Positions 35,788 through 44,800 of a DNA stretch of 64,000 nucleotides are shown here, one piece after another. Numbering within the stretch: position 1 is the stretch's first letter; every line of letters begins with the position of its first letter. The position numbers and the translations under genes were made by a program. Source of the stretch: Bacteroidota bacterium (GTDB lineage: Bacteria; Bacteroidota; Bacteroidia; AKYH767-A; OLB10); assembly GCA_016713925.1 (NCBI GenBank), contig JADJOH010000007.1, forward strand, positions 124,001 to 188,000. The letters are read 5' to 3'. A model generated the notes under the pieces. It ran no database searches. It saw only the letters and a list, made by a program, of their open reading frames with translations, and was not told the DNA's origin.

Positions 35788-36161
35788 TCTAGCGGCTTCC
35801 GGCTGCCAGCTTCCGGCTACCGGCTTCCAGCTGCCGGTGGGGAGGTGCCGCTCCTTATCGCGAGCGTTATTCTCCAGGGGAGTTGGAGCCTCGCGACTTC
35901 GGGCTCTCAGCTAAGGGATACTGGTGGGAGAAGGTGATCTCCTTTCTTACAGAGATACCGCCCCTACAGGGCTTTTACATTGAACAACTCAGGCTTAGGG
36001 ATGACTTATCACCCGTGGGACACCCTAAGACACTCGTTAATTTACAGCATCAGGCTGATTTTCTATTAATTGTAAATTCAATTGTTTTTTTGTGGAAGGC
36101 AGGAGAATTTCTCCGGGTATAAGGTTAATTTTTCTTCGTAATTTCAGAGGGAAATTTAACG
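35788..36161. repeat. Intergenic region with GC-rich tandem phrases and one copy of the GAGATACCGCCCC repeat
   Basis: No gene is visible. At 35792-35838 a short phrase close to GGCTTCCGGCTGCCAGCTTC repeats about three times. At 35952-35976 lies one copy of a 25-bp repeat whose core is GATACCGCCCCTACAGGG. It is preceded, from about 35925, by GGGAGAAGGTGATCTCCTTT. The same block occurs in inverted orientation at 38997-39066 and the 25-bp core in direct orientation at 39136-39160. A short open frame across the region is not coding. Confidence 0.65.
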
Positions 36162-37010
36162 ATGCCATTAATAGAACTTGCTAAAAAAGGTTTGTATTGT
36201 GCGCTTGCTGATGTTTATATCGATCCCTGGCAGGCTGTTCCCAATGCACTCATTACCCATGCGCATTCAGATCATGCCCGCGGTGGCAACGGACTTTATA
36301 TGGCCCATGAACATTCGGTGCCCATTCTCGCAGCACGCCTCGGAAAAATTAATGCTCAGGGCTATGCGTATGGAAAAACATTTAGTTGCAATGGTGTAAA
36401 AATTTCTTTCCATCCCGCCGGACATGTGCCCGGTTCCGCTCTTGAAGTTTTTAATGAAATCAATGCCTGGTGGGCAGGGAATGCAGCGGATGGAGTGGTG
36501 TCGGTGATGATGGCCTATAGTTTGGGAAAGGCGCAACGCATTTTGCAACACCTCGATCAGCAGATCGGTCCTGTCATTGTTCATCCGGTGATAGAGGAGA
36601 TGAATGAAATCATTCGCGGATTTTCTCCTTCGCTTCCACAAACATTACCTTTTAAAAATAATATCCCTCCTGCGCAGTTAAGAAATGCGATGCTCATTGT
36701 TTCGGCTGCTTCTTCCGGTGAATGGTTGGAAAAATTCAAACCGTACTCCATGGCTTTTGCTTCCGGCTGGACAAATTTGCGTGGCAAGAGTAAATGGGGT
36801 TCGGCAGATCGTGGGTTTACATTGAGTGATCATGCCGACTGGAATGGACTCAACAAAGCGGTAAAAGCTACAGGTGCCCAAAAGGTGTACGTTACGCATG
36901 GTTATACTTCGGCCTATGTGCGCTGGTTGCGGGAGCAAGGAATAGATGCAGATGAATTGAAAACATTGTATGAAGGAGATAGTGTTGAACTAAAAATGCC
37001 GCATTCATGA
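36162..37010 (+). CDS. Ligase-associated DNA exonuclease-like metallo-beta-lactamase/beta-CASP protein, internal deletion
   Basis: This 282-residue protein resembles the ligase-associated DNA exonuclease family, which is usually about 330-340 residues. It keeps ITHAHSDHARGG (H33, H35, D37, H38), FHPAGHVPGS (H84, H88), NAWWAGNAADG, AYSLGKAQRILQHLD, VHPVIEEMNE (H141), FASGWTNLRG, LSDHADWNGL (H224) and YVTHGYTSAYVRWLREQG. Between GSA93 and L94 about 50 residues are missing compared with the family as I know it. These normally carry the metal-binding Asp of 'SGDYK' and the acidic 'ESTFG' motif. A two-metal site therefore cannot form normally. The ATG of the ligase gene overlaps its stop (ATGA). 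The nuclease is likely inactive. Confidence 0.82.
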   Translation: MPLIELAKKGLYCALADVYIDPWQAVPNALITHAHSDHARGGNGLYMAHEHSVPILAARLGKINAQGYAYGKTFSCNGVKISFHPAGHVPGSALEVFNEINAWWAGNAADGVVSVMMAYSLGKAQRILQHLDQQIGPVIVHPVIEEMNEIIRGFSPSLPQTLPFKNNIPPAQLRNAMLIVSAASSGEWLEKFKPYSMAFASGWTNLRGKSKWGSADRGFTLSDHADWNGLNKAVKATGAQKVYVTHGYTSAYVRWLREQGIDADELKTLYEGDSVELKMPHS

Positions 37011-38592
37011 AAACGTTTGCAGCAGTATGTCGTGCTCTCGAGCTATCTAAATCGTCTGCTCAAAAGGCAGATGGTATTGCGCAGTATTTATCTTCCGCGA
37101 GTGATGCAGATATCATTTGGATGTTGGCCATTTTTTCGGGAAAGAGGCCCGCTTCGGTTTTCTCTCCTGCAAGTTTGAAGGAATATGCCATGGAGATGGC
37201 CGGATTGCCCTCCTGGCTCTTTGATGAATGTTTAGGGTTCACAGGGGATGTCTCCGAAACCATCGCCTTGATTCTTCCTGCACCTTCAAGTTTGAAATCG
37301 ATTTCTTTGTCGGAGGTCATGGAGGTTTGGCGGTCGATGAAAGCAGGAGATGCAGCGACAAGAAAAGAATTACTTTTCAGTTTATGGAATTCAATGGAGA
37401 CCTATGAACGCTATGTGCTCAATAAATTATTAACCGGCGCCTTTCGATCTACCATTCCTGAAGGAATTTTATGTTCAGCGCTATTCCATCTCACCGGTAT
37501 TGACGAATGGAAACTTCGACTTCGTTTGCAACGCAACTGGTCTCCGGATCAAATCACATTTCAAGAACTTGTTTTCAAGGCGGTGGAGAAGGAGTTATTG
37601 GCGAAACCTTTTCCCTGGACGACACTCACGATATATCAAGCACCTTTAGTTGAATTGGGAAATGAGGATTTATGGAGAGTGGATATACAACCCGAAGGAG
37701 TGCGCGTTCAACTAATAAAAGAGATGGCGAAGTTTTTATCTGGAGTTCAACCGGTGATTTAATCACTCCTTTATTTCCGGAGATAAAACAAGTTTTTAGT
37801 GAGAGTAAGAATAGTTTTGTCATGACGGGTTTGTTGATTGCATTTAAAGCCGATAAATTTCTTCCGATACAGTTTCTCGAAAAAAGATTGAAGGCAAGGA
37901 AAGCAAGCAAGATCCTGATGACTGAAGTGCCCGTAGTTTTTTATGCAGATGATCTGCTCGAATGGGAGGGGCAGGATATTTCTCCCCAACCCTTGTGTCA
38001 ACGTTTGGAGAAATTAACGTGGTTTGTTCAAACATTAAACCATGTACTCCTTCATTTATCTCATCCGGTAATTTTGAATTTTCAGGAGGAGAACGTTCAA
38101 AGTACCGGTTCTGTTTTTTCTACTTCCTGTTCTTCATTTTTGATTCGAAAATTAACAGGTCGATATCATCAGGAAGGAGAACCAACTTATCTATGGAGTC
38201 CGAAATCGGATCCGCTTTCGATCATTGGGGTCTTGATTTATGTGCAATCCGGTAACCCGGGTACAGGCGGATTTGCTGTAGAATTTACATTCGCTGTTTG
38301 GAAGCAAGAGCTGTTGATTCCCGTTGCTAAAGTCAGGCCGGAAACACTTTCACCGGGAGAGATGCAAAAGATCAACGACTATGTGAAGGGGAATGTGGTG
38401 GAAAAATTTGGTCCGGTACGAAGTATTGTTCCGGATTTGGTTTTCGAAATTGGTTTTGAAAAAGTGCAGCAAAGTAAACGACATAAGTCGGGACTGATTT
38501 TACAGTCACCTCGTATTATTAAATGGCTGCCCTACGAACCCATTCATCGTGCCCATACCCTCAATGATCTCCTGGCCATGATTTCCGGATGA
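37007..38592 (+). pseudogene. ATP-dependent DNA ligase homologue (cisplatin-damage-response type), frameshifted and with degenerate catalytic motifs
   Basis: One frame runs to TAA at 37760. Adding an A to the AAAA run at 37717-37720 gives GVRVQLIKRDGEVFIWSSTG and one 528-residue protein, the family's usual length. N-terminus: FAAVCRALELSKSS, MLAIFSGKRPAS, MAGLPSWLFDECLGFTGD. The C-terminal OB domain is well kept: EKFGPVRSIVPDLVFEIGFE, RHKSGLILQSPRI. The adenylation motif K-x-D-G reads I-Q228-P-E-G-V-R, so the catalytic Lys is Gln. Motif IV (normally EGLMLK) reads SSFLIRKL, and motif V (normally W-K-W-K) reads YLWSPK. These changes are not due to the frameshift. The product would not be an active ligase. 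It sits in an overlapping unit with the exonuclease-like gene. Confidence 0.82.
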
Positions 38593-38914
38593 GGAATTCT
38601 TGAAAGTACACTTTTGCAATGAATTTACCTTCCACTAATTCTTTTCCTGACATGTACCTGTATTCACATGTTAAAGTTTAGGTTAAATACATTCAGCCGA
38701 TTAAGAAAATGATTTTCAGCTTTAACAACACTCGATGCAGATAGAGTATAAATTAGAGTTTTTTAACAATATTCAGAGCAGTAAAAATTTCTGCAAATAA
38801 ATCTTCTGTTTAAACGCAGCGACCGCCGCGAACCCGCCGCGAACGCAGCGTTTAAGTTTAATATTCTTTTTTAAAATCAAGATTATTTATTATCGAAAAA
38901 TAATTTGGTCGGGA

Positions 38915-38956
38915 CATGCCCTCGATGATCTCCTGGCCATGATTTCCGGATGAGGA
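38915..38956 (+). repeat. 42-bp duplicate of the ligase gene 3' end
   Basis: Positions 38915-38956 match 38554-38595 at 40 of 42 bases, including the codons for DLLAMISG and the TGA stop. Upstream of this the two sequences do not match, so it is a fragment of a ligase C-terminus and not a full second copy. Confidence 0.8.
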
Positions 38957-39015
38957 GTGTGTAGTCGCAAGGGTGATAAGTCAAACTTTTAGATATATCC
39001 TGAGTTCTTCGTCGT

Positions 39016-39160
39016 AAAAGCCCTGTAGGGGCGGTATCTCGGTAAGAAAGGATATCATCTTCTCCCACCTATGCCGGCGCCCGACCTTAGGTCGGGCGCC
39101 GGCGGTTGTAAGGGGAGGGGAGTTTGTCGGTTACAGAGATACCGCCCCTACAGGGCTTTT
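39016..39160. repeat. Composite inverted repeat with nested hairpin
   Basis: The 25-bp arms at 39016-39040 and 39136-39160 are perfect inverted copies (core GATACCGCCCCTACAGGG). Between them, at 39073-39103, is a 14-bp perfect stem with a 3-nt loop (GCCGGCGCCCGACC, TTA, inverse). A further copy of the arm is at 35952-35976. The element has no open reading frame and resembles a small non-autonomous mobile or REP-like repeat. Confidence 0.75.
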
Positions 39161-39190
39161 GTAGTAGAAGTTTTGTCCCATACAACCCTT

Positions 39191-41650
39191 TTAAAAACGA
39201 AGCGTCACTTGTCCCATAAAGTTAAAATCGGCCTGCGGATAATAGAAATTTTCCCGGATGCGGGTGTTGTCATAAAGATAACCAAATGTATAGCCATTCG
39301 ATTCATAGAGCGTGCTGAAGACATTGTTCAACAGCAAATCAAATCTGATTTTTTTACAGAATTGGAATGTCGGCGAATAACTGAAGCGAATATCACCTAC
39401 GGTATATGCAGGAAGAATGCTTGCTTCATTTTCGGTATTGTCAAGATATTGTTTTGAAATGTGACGTAGGATGAAGGAAGCTTCTGTATTGCGGAAAGGT
39501 TGATATTGCAATTGGATATTGGAAATGATTTCCGGAGAAAATGCAATGCTTGTATTTTTAAATACTTCTGCCTGCTGACCGGTATAGTTGAAATCTACAT
39601 CATAACTATCGGTGTATTCCACGTAATTTTTAATTCTGTTATCACTGAGAGTGACATTCCCCTGCAGGATCATTTTTTTTAACAGTTGTACCGCTAATTC
39701 CAGTTCCATGCCGGCGCGGTAGCTGCGGTTGATATTGGTACGGGTATAGCTGCCCACATCATTTACTTTTCCGGTCAATACCAGTTGGTCGTAGTAATCC
39801 ATGTAATAGAAATTGATTCCTGAATTAAATCGTTTTGAAGCATATTTTAATCCTGCTTCATAGTCGATCATGCTTTCATGTTTCGGTCTTGAAAGGGCAC
39901 TCGATTCGGTATAGTCGTTTCTGTTCGGTTCCTTGTTCGCAATACTGACTGATCCGTATATCGTCATGTTCATCTGTGGACGATAGGTAACACCCATTTT
40001 CGGATTGAAGAACTGAAGACCGGCTTCTTGCGGTGCGGGAAGACCATCTTCATTGGGTCCTGTAAAACGATAATCCACCCTTCGAAGCTGCATGTCTCCG
40101 AAGAGATGCAGTTGACGGGAGATTTCCCATTCTCCTCTCAAATAAGCATTCAGATCATCTTTAACCGCATTGTTTTCATAATAACGCTGACGGATATCCG
40201 AATTTCCGGCATATTCCGCCCATATCACCTCGCCGAAATGATCCCCGTCGTATCTGTTCACCCCTCCACCGAAAGTAAGCGTAAAGTTGTCGATGATATT
40301 TCCTTTTAAGGTCCAGGTTGTGCCGTAAAAAATATTATCCAGCCATCGCCTGCGGATCAGGTCTGTGGAGGTGATGATGGTGTCATTCAGTACCACATCT
40401 GCGATAGCATAATCTGCAAGTGACTGATTACTTTTAAATTCTTCATAATACCCGCTCCCTTTTGTAGCATGGAGTGCAATATTCAGCAGCCAGTTGGATT
40501 TAAAACTATGGCTGAACAAGAGTTGGTAATGATCCTGCCGGTAGTTATCGGTTTGGTCATCGTAAGTGTAGTAATTATAAGTTCTTCCGCTGTTGAGGAG
40601 GTTTTCACTTTCTTCTTCATTCAAACCATTGCGGATAATATACTCCTGCATGGCGGATTCATCTCCCTTAATTCTACTTTCCGGGACTCCATACCAGCTT
40701 TGATAGGTAACTTCCTTTCCGGTAAACAGATTGAAGCGAACGATAGTGTTCGCATTTTTCCAGGCCGTGCTGAGATAAAGTGATTGCAAGTCGGAACTTC
40801 CTCTGTCAATAAATCCATCCGACTTAATGGAAGAAAGTCTCCCTTCCAGTGATAAATTATTCCGCAATAAACCTGTACCAAACGAGAGATTGTTTTTGAA
40901 AGTGTTAAAGGTTCCGCCGGCATGACTAGTTTGTAAATATGCTGAATCACTTACGTGAGCCGTTTGAATATTAATCGTTCCACCAAAGGCGCCGGCCCCG
41001 TTGGTACTGACTCCGGCTCCTCTGGTCACTTCAATATTTTCGGCTGAACTGGAAAAATCCGGCATATTGACCCAATACACCAATTGCGATTCCGCATCAT
41101 TTACAGGAATTCCGTTAATAGTAACATTCACCCGGCTTGCATCACTCCCTCTGATCCGGATTCCGGTATAACCAATGCCGTTTCCTGCATCGGATGTGGC
41201 GACTACAGCGGGTAACATCTGCAACAAATAGGGCAAATCCTGCCCTGTATTCAATTTTTCAATTTCTTCTTTACTGTACAAGCTCACCGCCATTCCTGCA
41301 TTATTCCCTGTTCTCGTGGTACTTACAGTGACTTCATCGGTCAAAAGCGGTTTTCCGGTGAGCATGACGGTAATTTCTTTATCACCGGAGATCTCGACTT
41401 GTTCTATTTTGGATTCATATCCCATAGCGCGCAGCGAGAGTGTATAGTTTCCCGGACGCAACTTGTTAATGATGAACATCCCGTCGATATCTGAAATGAC
41501 TTGTAGCTGAGTTGTTTCTAATGTAATCACTACTCCGGAAACCGGTATACTCTTCTCATCTTTCACAATGCCTGTTATTCGGAATTGTGCAAAGGAGAAT
41601 TGTGTTGCCAGACAGATAAAGAGCACCGAAATAAAGGTAAATTTTTTCAT
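39191..41650 (-). CDS. TonB-dependent outer-membrane receptor, TPP-riboswitch controlled (probable thiamine uptake)
   Basis: The ATG at 41650 starts the signal peptide MKKFTFISVLFICLATQFSFAQ. An earlier in-frame start at 41698 falls in the riboswitch and is rejected. The 819-residue protein has a CarboxypepD_reg-like domain (ITGIVKDEKSIPVSGVVITL, about 24-105), a plug with LPYLLQMLPAVVATSDAGNGIGYTGIRIRGSDASRVNVTINGIPVND (key parts LLQMLPAVV, IRIRGSD, INGIPVND), and a beta-barrel ending in FYYPQADFNFMGQVTLRF with the terminal Phe typical of outer-membrane proteins. The TPP riboswitch upstream points to thiamine or a precursor as substrate. In Bacteroidota, TPP-regulated TonB receptors are the known outer-membrane route for thiamine. 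Confidence 0.93.
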   Translation of the reverse strand: MKKFTFISVLFICLATQFSFAQFRITGIVKDEKSIPVSGVVITLETTQLQVISDIDGMFIINKLRPGNYTLSLRAMGYESKIEQVEISGDKEITVMLTGKPLLTDEVTVSTTRTGNNAGMAVSLYSKEEIEKLNTGQDLPYLLQMLPAVVATSDAGNGIGYTGIRIRGSDASRVNVTINGIPVNDAESQLVYWVNMPDFSSSAENIEVTRGAGVSTNGAGAFGGTINIQTAHVSDSAYLQTSHAGGTFNTFKNNLSFGTGLLRNNLSLEGRLSSIKSDGFIDRGSSDLQSLYLSTAWKNANTIVRFNLFTGKEVTYQSWYGVPESRIKGDESAMQEYIIRNGLNEEESENLLNSGRTYNYYTYDDQTDNYRQDHYQLLFSHSFKSNWLLNIALHATKGSGYYEEFKSNQSLADYAIADVVLNDTIITSTDLIRRRWLDNIFYGTTWTLKGNIIDNFTLTFGGGVNRYDGDHFGEVIWAEYAGNSDIRQRYYENNAVKDDLNAYLRGEWEISRQLHLFGDMQLRRVDYRFTGPNEDGLPAPQEAGLQFFNPKMGVTYRPQMNMTIYGSVSIANKEPNRNDYTESSALSRPKHESMIDYEAGLKYASKRFNSGINFYYMDYYDQLVLTGKVNDVGSYTRTNINRSYRAGMELELAVQLLKKMILQGNVTLSDNRIKNYVEYTDSYDVDFNYTGQQAEVFKNTSIAFSPEIISNIQLQYQPFRNTEASFILRHISKQYLDNTENEASILPAYTVGDIRFSYSPTFQFCKKIRFDLLLNNVFSTLYESNGYTFGYLYDNTRIRENFYYPQADFNFMGQVTLRF

Positions 41651-41693
41651 GGATGAAGAGGATAAAAGGGGTGACCGTAAAAAGCAACATCTA

Positions 41694-41772
41694 TACACTT
41701 CCTACGCCGGTATGATCCGGATCAGGTGGTATGGGTGTAATCTCAGCCCTTCGGGGCACCCCAGTGTAGGGC
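41694..41772 (-). promoter_or_regulatory. TPP (THI element) riboswitch
   Basis: The minus strand reads, in order, CACTGGGGTGCCCCGAAGGG, GGCTGAGATTACACC, ACCACCTGATCCGGATCATA and CCGGCGTAGGAAGTG. These are the conserved THI-box helices, with GGGGTGCC, CTGAGA, ACCTGATC.GGAT and GCGTAGGAA. The aptamer lies 44 nt upstream of the receptor ATG, leaving room for a translation-type switch. It should repress thiamine receptor synthesis when TPP is abundant. Confidence 0.95.
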
Positions 41773-41780
41773 CAAAGGTA
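41773..41780 (-). promoter_or_regulatory. -7 promoter box for the TPP riboswitch/receptor transcript
   Basis: The minus strand has TACCTTTG, an exact TAnnTTTG match ending where the aptamer begins. A TTG lies 22 nt upstream as a possible -33 element. Confidence 0.55.
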
Positions 41781-41874
41781 GATAAACCCATTCGAACCTT
41801 ATCAATATGTTGGTAAAAAAATCTTATTTATTCATAAAAATTTTTAACTTTATCCTCACCAAAACTCCCACAAC

Positions 41875-44800
41875 ATGAAACCTCATTTTCTACCGATCAC
41901 CGAAAAACTAAGAGTCGTCTTGGTTTTAGTGCTTGCACTACTATGCAACACTGCCTCTTTCGCGCAGATCAATGTTAACGTGCCGGGAGGGGGAGCCGGA
42001 CCAGCACCCGGAGCGGCATTTAATTATCGCCCCTTAGGAACATTTTGGGGATATGACAGGGGGCAGATTCAACTTACAGCCCCCGAACTCACGGCCGCCG
42101 GAGTGCCAAATGGTATAATTATTTCGAGAGTTGCTTTTTTCTTAACCAGTTTCAATAGTCCTACACCAAATACCCCGGTAAGAGTATTGTTGAAAGAAGT
42201 TGCCGGTCCTGCAGGGTTAACGCCTTCCACCTACGCTGCTGCTTCTGCTCCCGCAACTTTGTGTTTCAATGGCACTGTCAGTTCTGCTACTTTTTTACCG
42301 AATACCTGGGTGACCATTTTTCTTACCAGTCCCTTTTATTTCAATGGAGGAGGGACTCATCTTGAAGTTATTGTTGAAACTAATTTTGGGGGAGGTGGTG
42401 GAGAAGCTTTTAATGGCAAAATTTTCACGCGATCAACAACAGCCGGAAATTATTTTCAGTACTGGGGAGCAGACAATACTCCGCCTGCCGGAAACGGATT
42501 TGTTGCGAATACCAGACCCGATGTGCAGTTGTATTACAATGTTGCTACACCATGTGCCGGCGTCCCCGGTGGCGTCACTGCTGTTCCTTCTGCTCCTTCC
42601 GTTTGTGCGAGTACACCCTACACGGTAAGTCTTAGCGGACTTTATCCTCCTTACAATAGCGGTTATACTTTTCAATGGTTGTCTTCTACAGTCAGTGCAG
42701 CCGGACCATTTACTCCAATTGTTGGTGCCACTCAGGCTATTTATGCCAGTCCGGGACAGATTGCTACCACGTGGTATCAATGCCAGATTCGATGCAATAT
42801 GGGACCCATTGTGACCTCTACGGTCGCACAAGTGAGTATGAATTTACCAACCGGTTGTTACTGTAATTCAAATGCGACCTCCAGCGTTGACACCGATATT
42901 GGTCAGGTGGTTTTTGGTGCGATGACCAACCCCGCTGCCCCGGGAACGACTACGAATAACCCAACATCTTTCAACATCTACACCAATTTTACATCTACCG
43001 TTCCTGTTCAGAATTATACTCAGGGTTTAACTTATCCTATAACCTTGCGACAGATTACATCCGGCAATTTTTTCTTCGCTGCTTATTTTAATGTGTTTAT
43101 CGATTACAATCAGGATGGGGTATTTAATCCGGTTACGGAAAGAGTGTTCAGTGGCGGACCAACAGGCCCTACCAGTGCAACTCCTGTTACCACCTTTGTT
43201 ACCGGTAATATTACCATTCCTTTTTCGTCATTGACAGGAGTGACAAGGATGCGCATTGTGCTTCGCGAGGGAGGAAATAACACCAACCTGCCTTGTGGTA
43301 CTTATACCTGGGGAGAGACAGAAGATTATAATATTAACATTGTTCCCGGTGTTCCCTGCGGCCTAACTAACGCGGGTATTGCGACTACCTCTTTGCCCAA
43401 TGTTTGTCCTTTGCAAGCATTTACATTAGGAATTAACAATACAGTAACCTTAGGTTCAGGAATGACATGGCAATGGCAGAGCGGACCTGCTGCTGGTGGT
43501 CCATGGACAAATATTGCCGGAGCAACTACCTATCCTTTTTCCACCACACAAGCAGCAACTACCTGGTACCGATGTCAAATTACCTGCGGAGCAACTACTT
43601 TATTCACCACTCCGGTTCAGGTAATTCTTAATACTGCTACGCACTGCTATTGTGTGCCCGTCCATATTCCCAATTGCAATAATATGTGGACCTCGAATGT
43701 GACTTTTAATACTTTGAACAATTCGACCGGATGTACAAGTAATACGACTTTAGCGTATAATGTTTATCCTGCTGTGGGGGCTACAACAACTACCGTGACA
43801 CAAAATCAAACATACAATCTTAGTGTGACGACGAGTGGAATTATAAGTGCTATCATTTCAGTGTGGATAGATTATAATTTTAATGGTGTGTATGAACCAA
43901 CGGAATGGCAACAGCTGGCGATAAACAATCCGCCGGGAAGTACAGCTACCGTTCCCATAACTATTCCCGGTACCTCTGGAACGGGTCTAACGGGTATGCG
44001 TATACGATCACGCTTTGTGGGTAATATCAATACTTCAACAAGTGCCTGTCTTACTTTTGGTTCCGGAGAGACGGAAGATTATCTGATTACAATCAATCCC
44101 TTCACTCCTCCTGCTTGTGCGGGAACACCGGGGCCATTCAGTACGTTTACTTCTGCCACTACAGCCTGTTCGGGAACTCAGATCAATTTGTCATTGAATC
44201 CGCTCGCAGGAACGGTATTTGGCGGATTAACTTATCAATGGCAAAGCGGACCATCTGCGCTGGGTCCATGGACAAATATTGTTGGCGCCACAAATAAGAC
44301 TTATTCCTTTAATATTACTGCGAGCGAATGGTTCAGATGCGTAGTGGTTTGTACTAACAGTGGAATAACCACAAATGCTTCTCCGGTCTCCATCACCGTC
44401 CAGCCCGCTACCTGGTTAGGTTTTACCGACGATTGGAATGACGCAACCAACTGGTGTGGACGTGTACCAACTTTGTCAGATGATTCACAAATTTCATTGA
44501 TTGCATCCGGGCGTCCGGCTGCCTCGTATTACTTCCCCGTGGTAGGTATTGGAGATACGATGCGTTCCAGAAATATTACCATTGCAGCTACTGATTCCAT
44601 CACGGTGCTCACGGATACAACAGTAATCATGAACATTGCGCAAAGCATTAACAATAACGGGAGATTTGCCATTGTTTCCACGAAATCAGATTCTATTACA
44701 TTCGGTACTTCAGCAACCACTTCAGCACTTATTCAGGCTTTTAGAGGAGGATCAACACCTGATAATATTGTGCAGGTAATTTATACCGTTTCTGAAATGC

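Larger units (their letters stand above)
38593..39190. repeat. Repeat-rich region without genes between ligase and thiamine receptor
   Basis: These 598 bp contain no credible gene. They hold a GC-rich unit of the 32.6-32.9 kb family (about 38813-38853: TTTAAACGC, CGCAGCG and CGCCGCG blocks, GCGTTTAA), a 42-bp copy of the ligase 3' end (38915-38956), and a composite inverted repeat (39016-39160) around a strong hairpin. Confidence 0.7.

Noticed and set aside
35883..36122. 79-residue open frame upstream of the exonuclease-like gene
   Set aside because: It runs through the GAGATACCGCCCC repeat and has a composition unlike the neighbouring genes.
39071..39457. 128-residue plus-strand open frame
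   Set aside because: It begins in the nested hairpin and continues antisense to the thiamine receptor gene; it is not coding.
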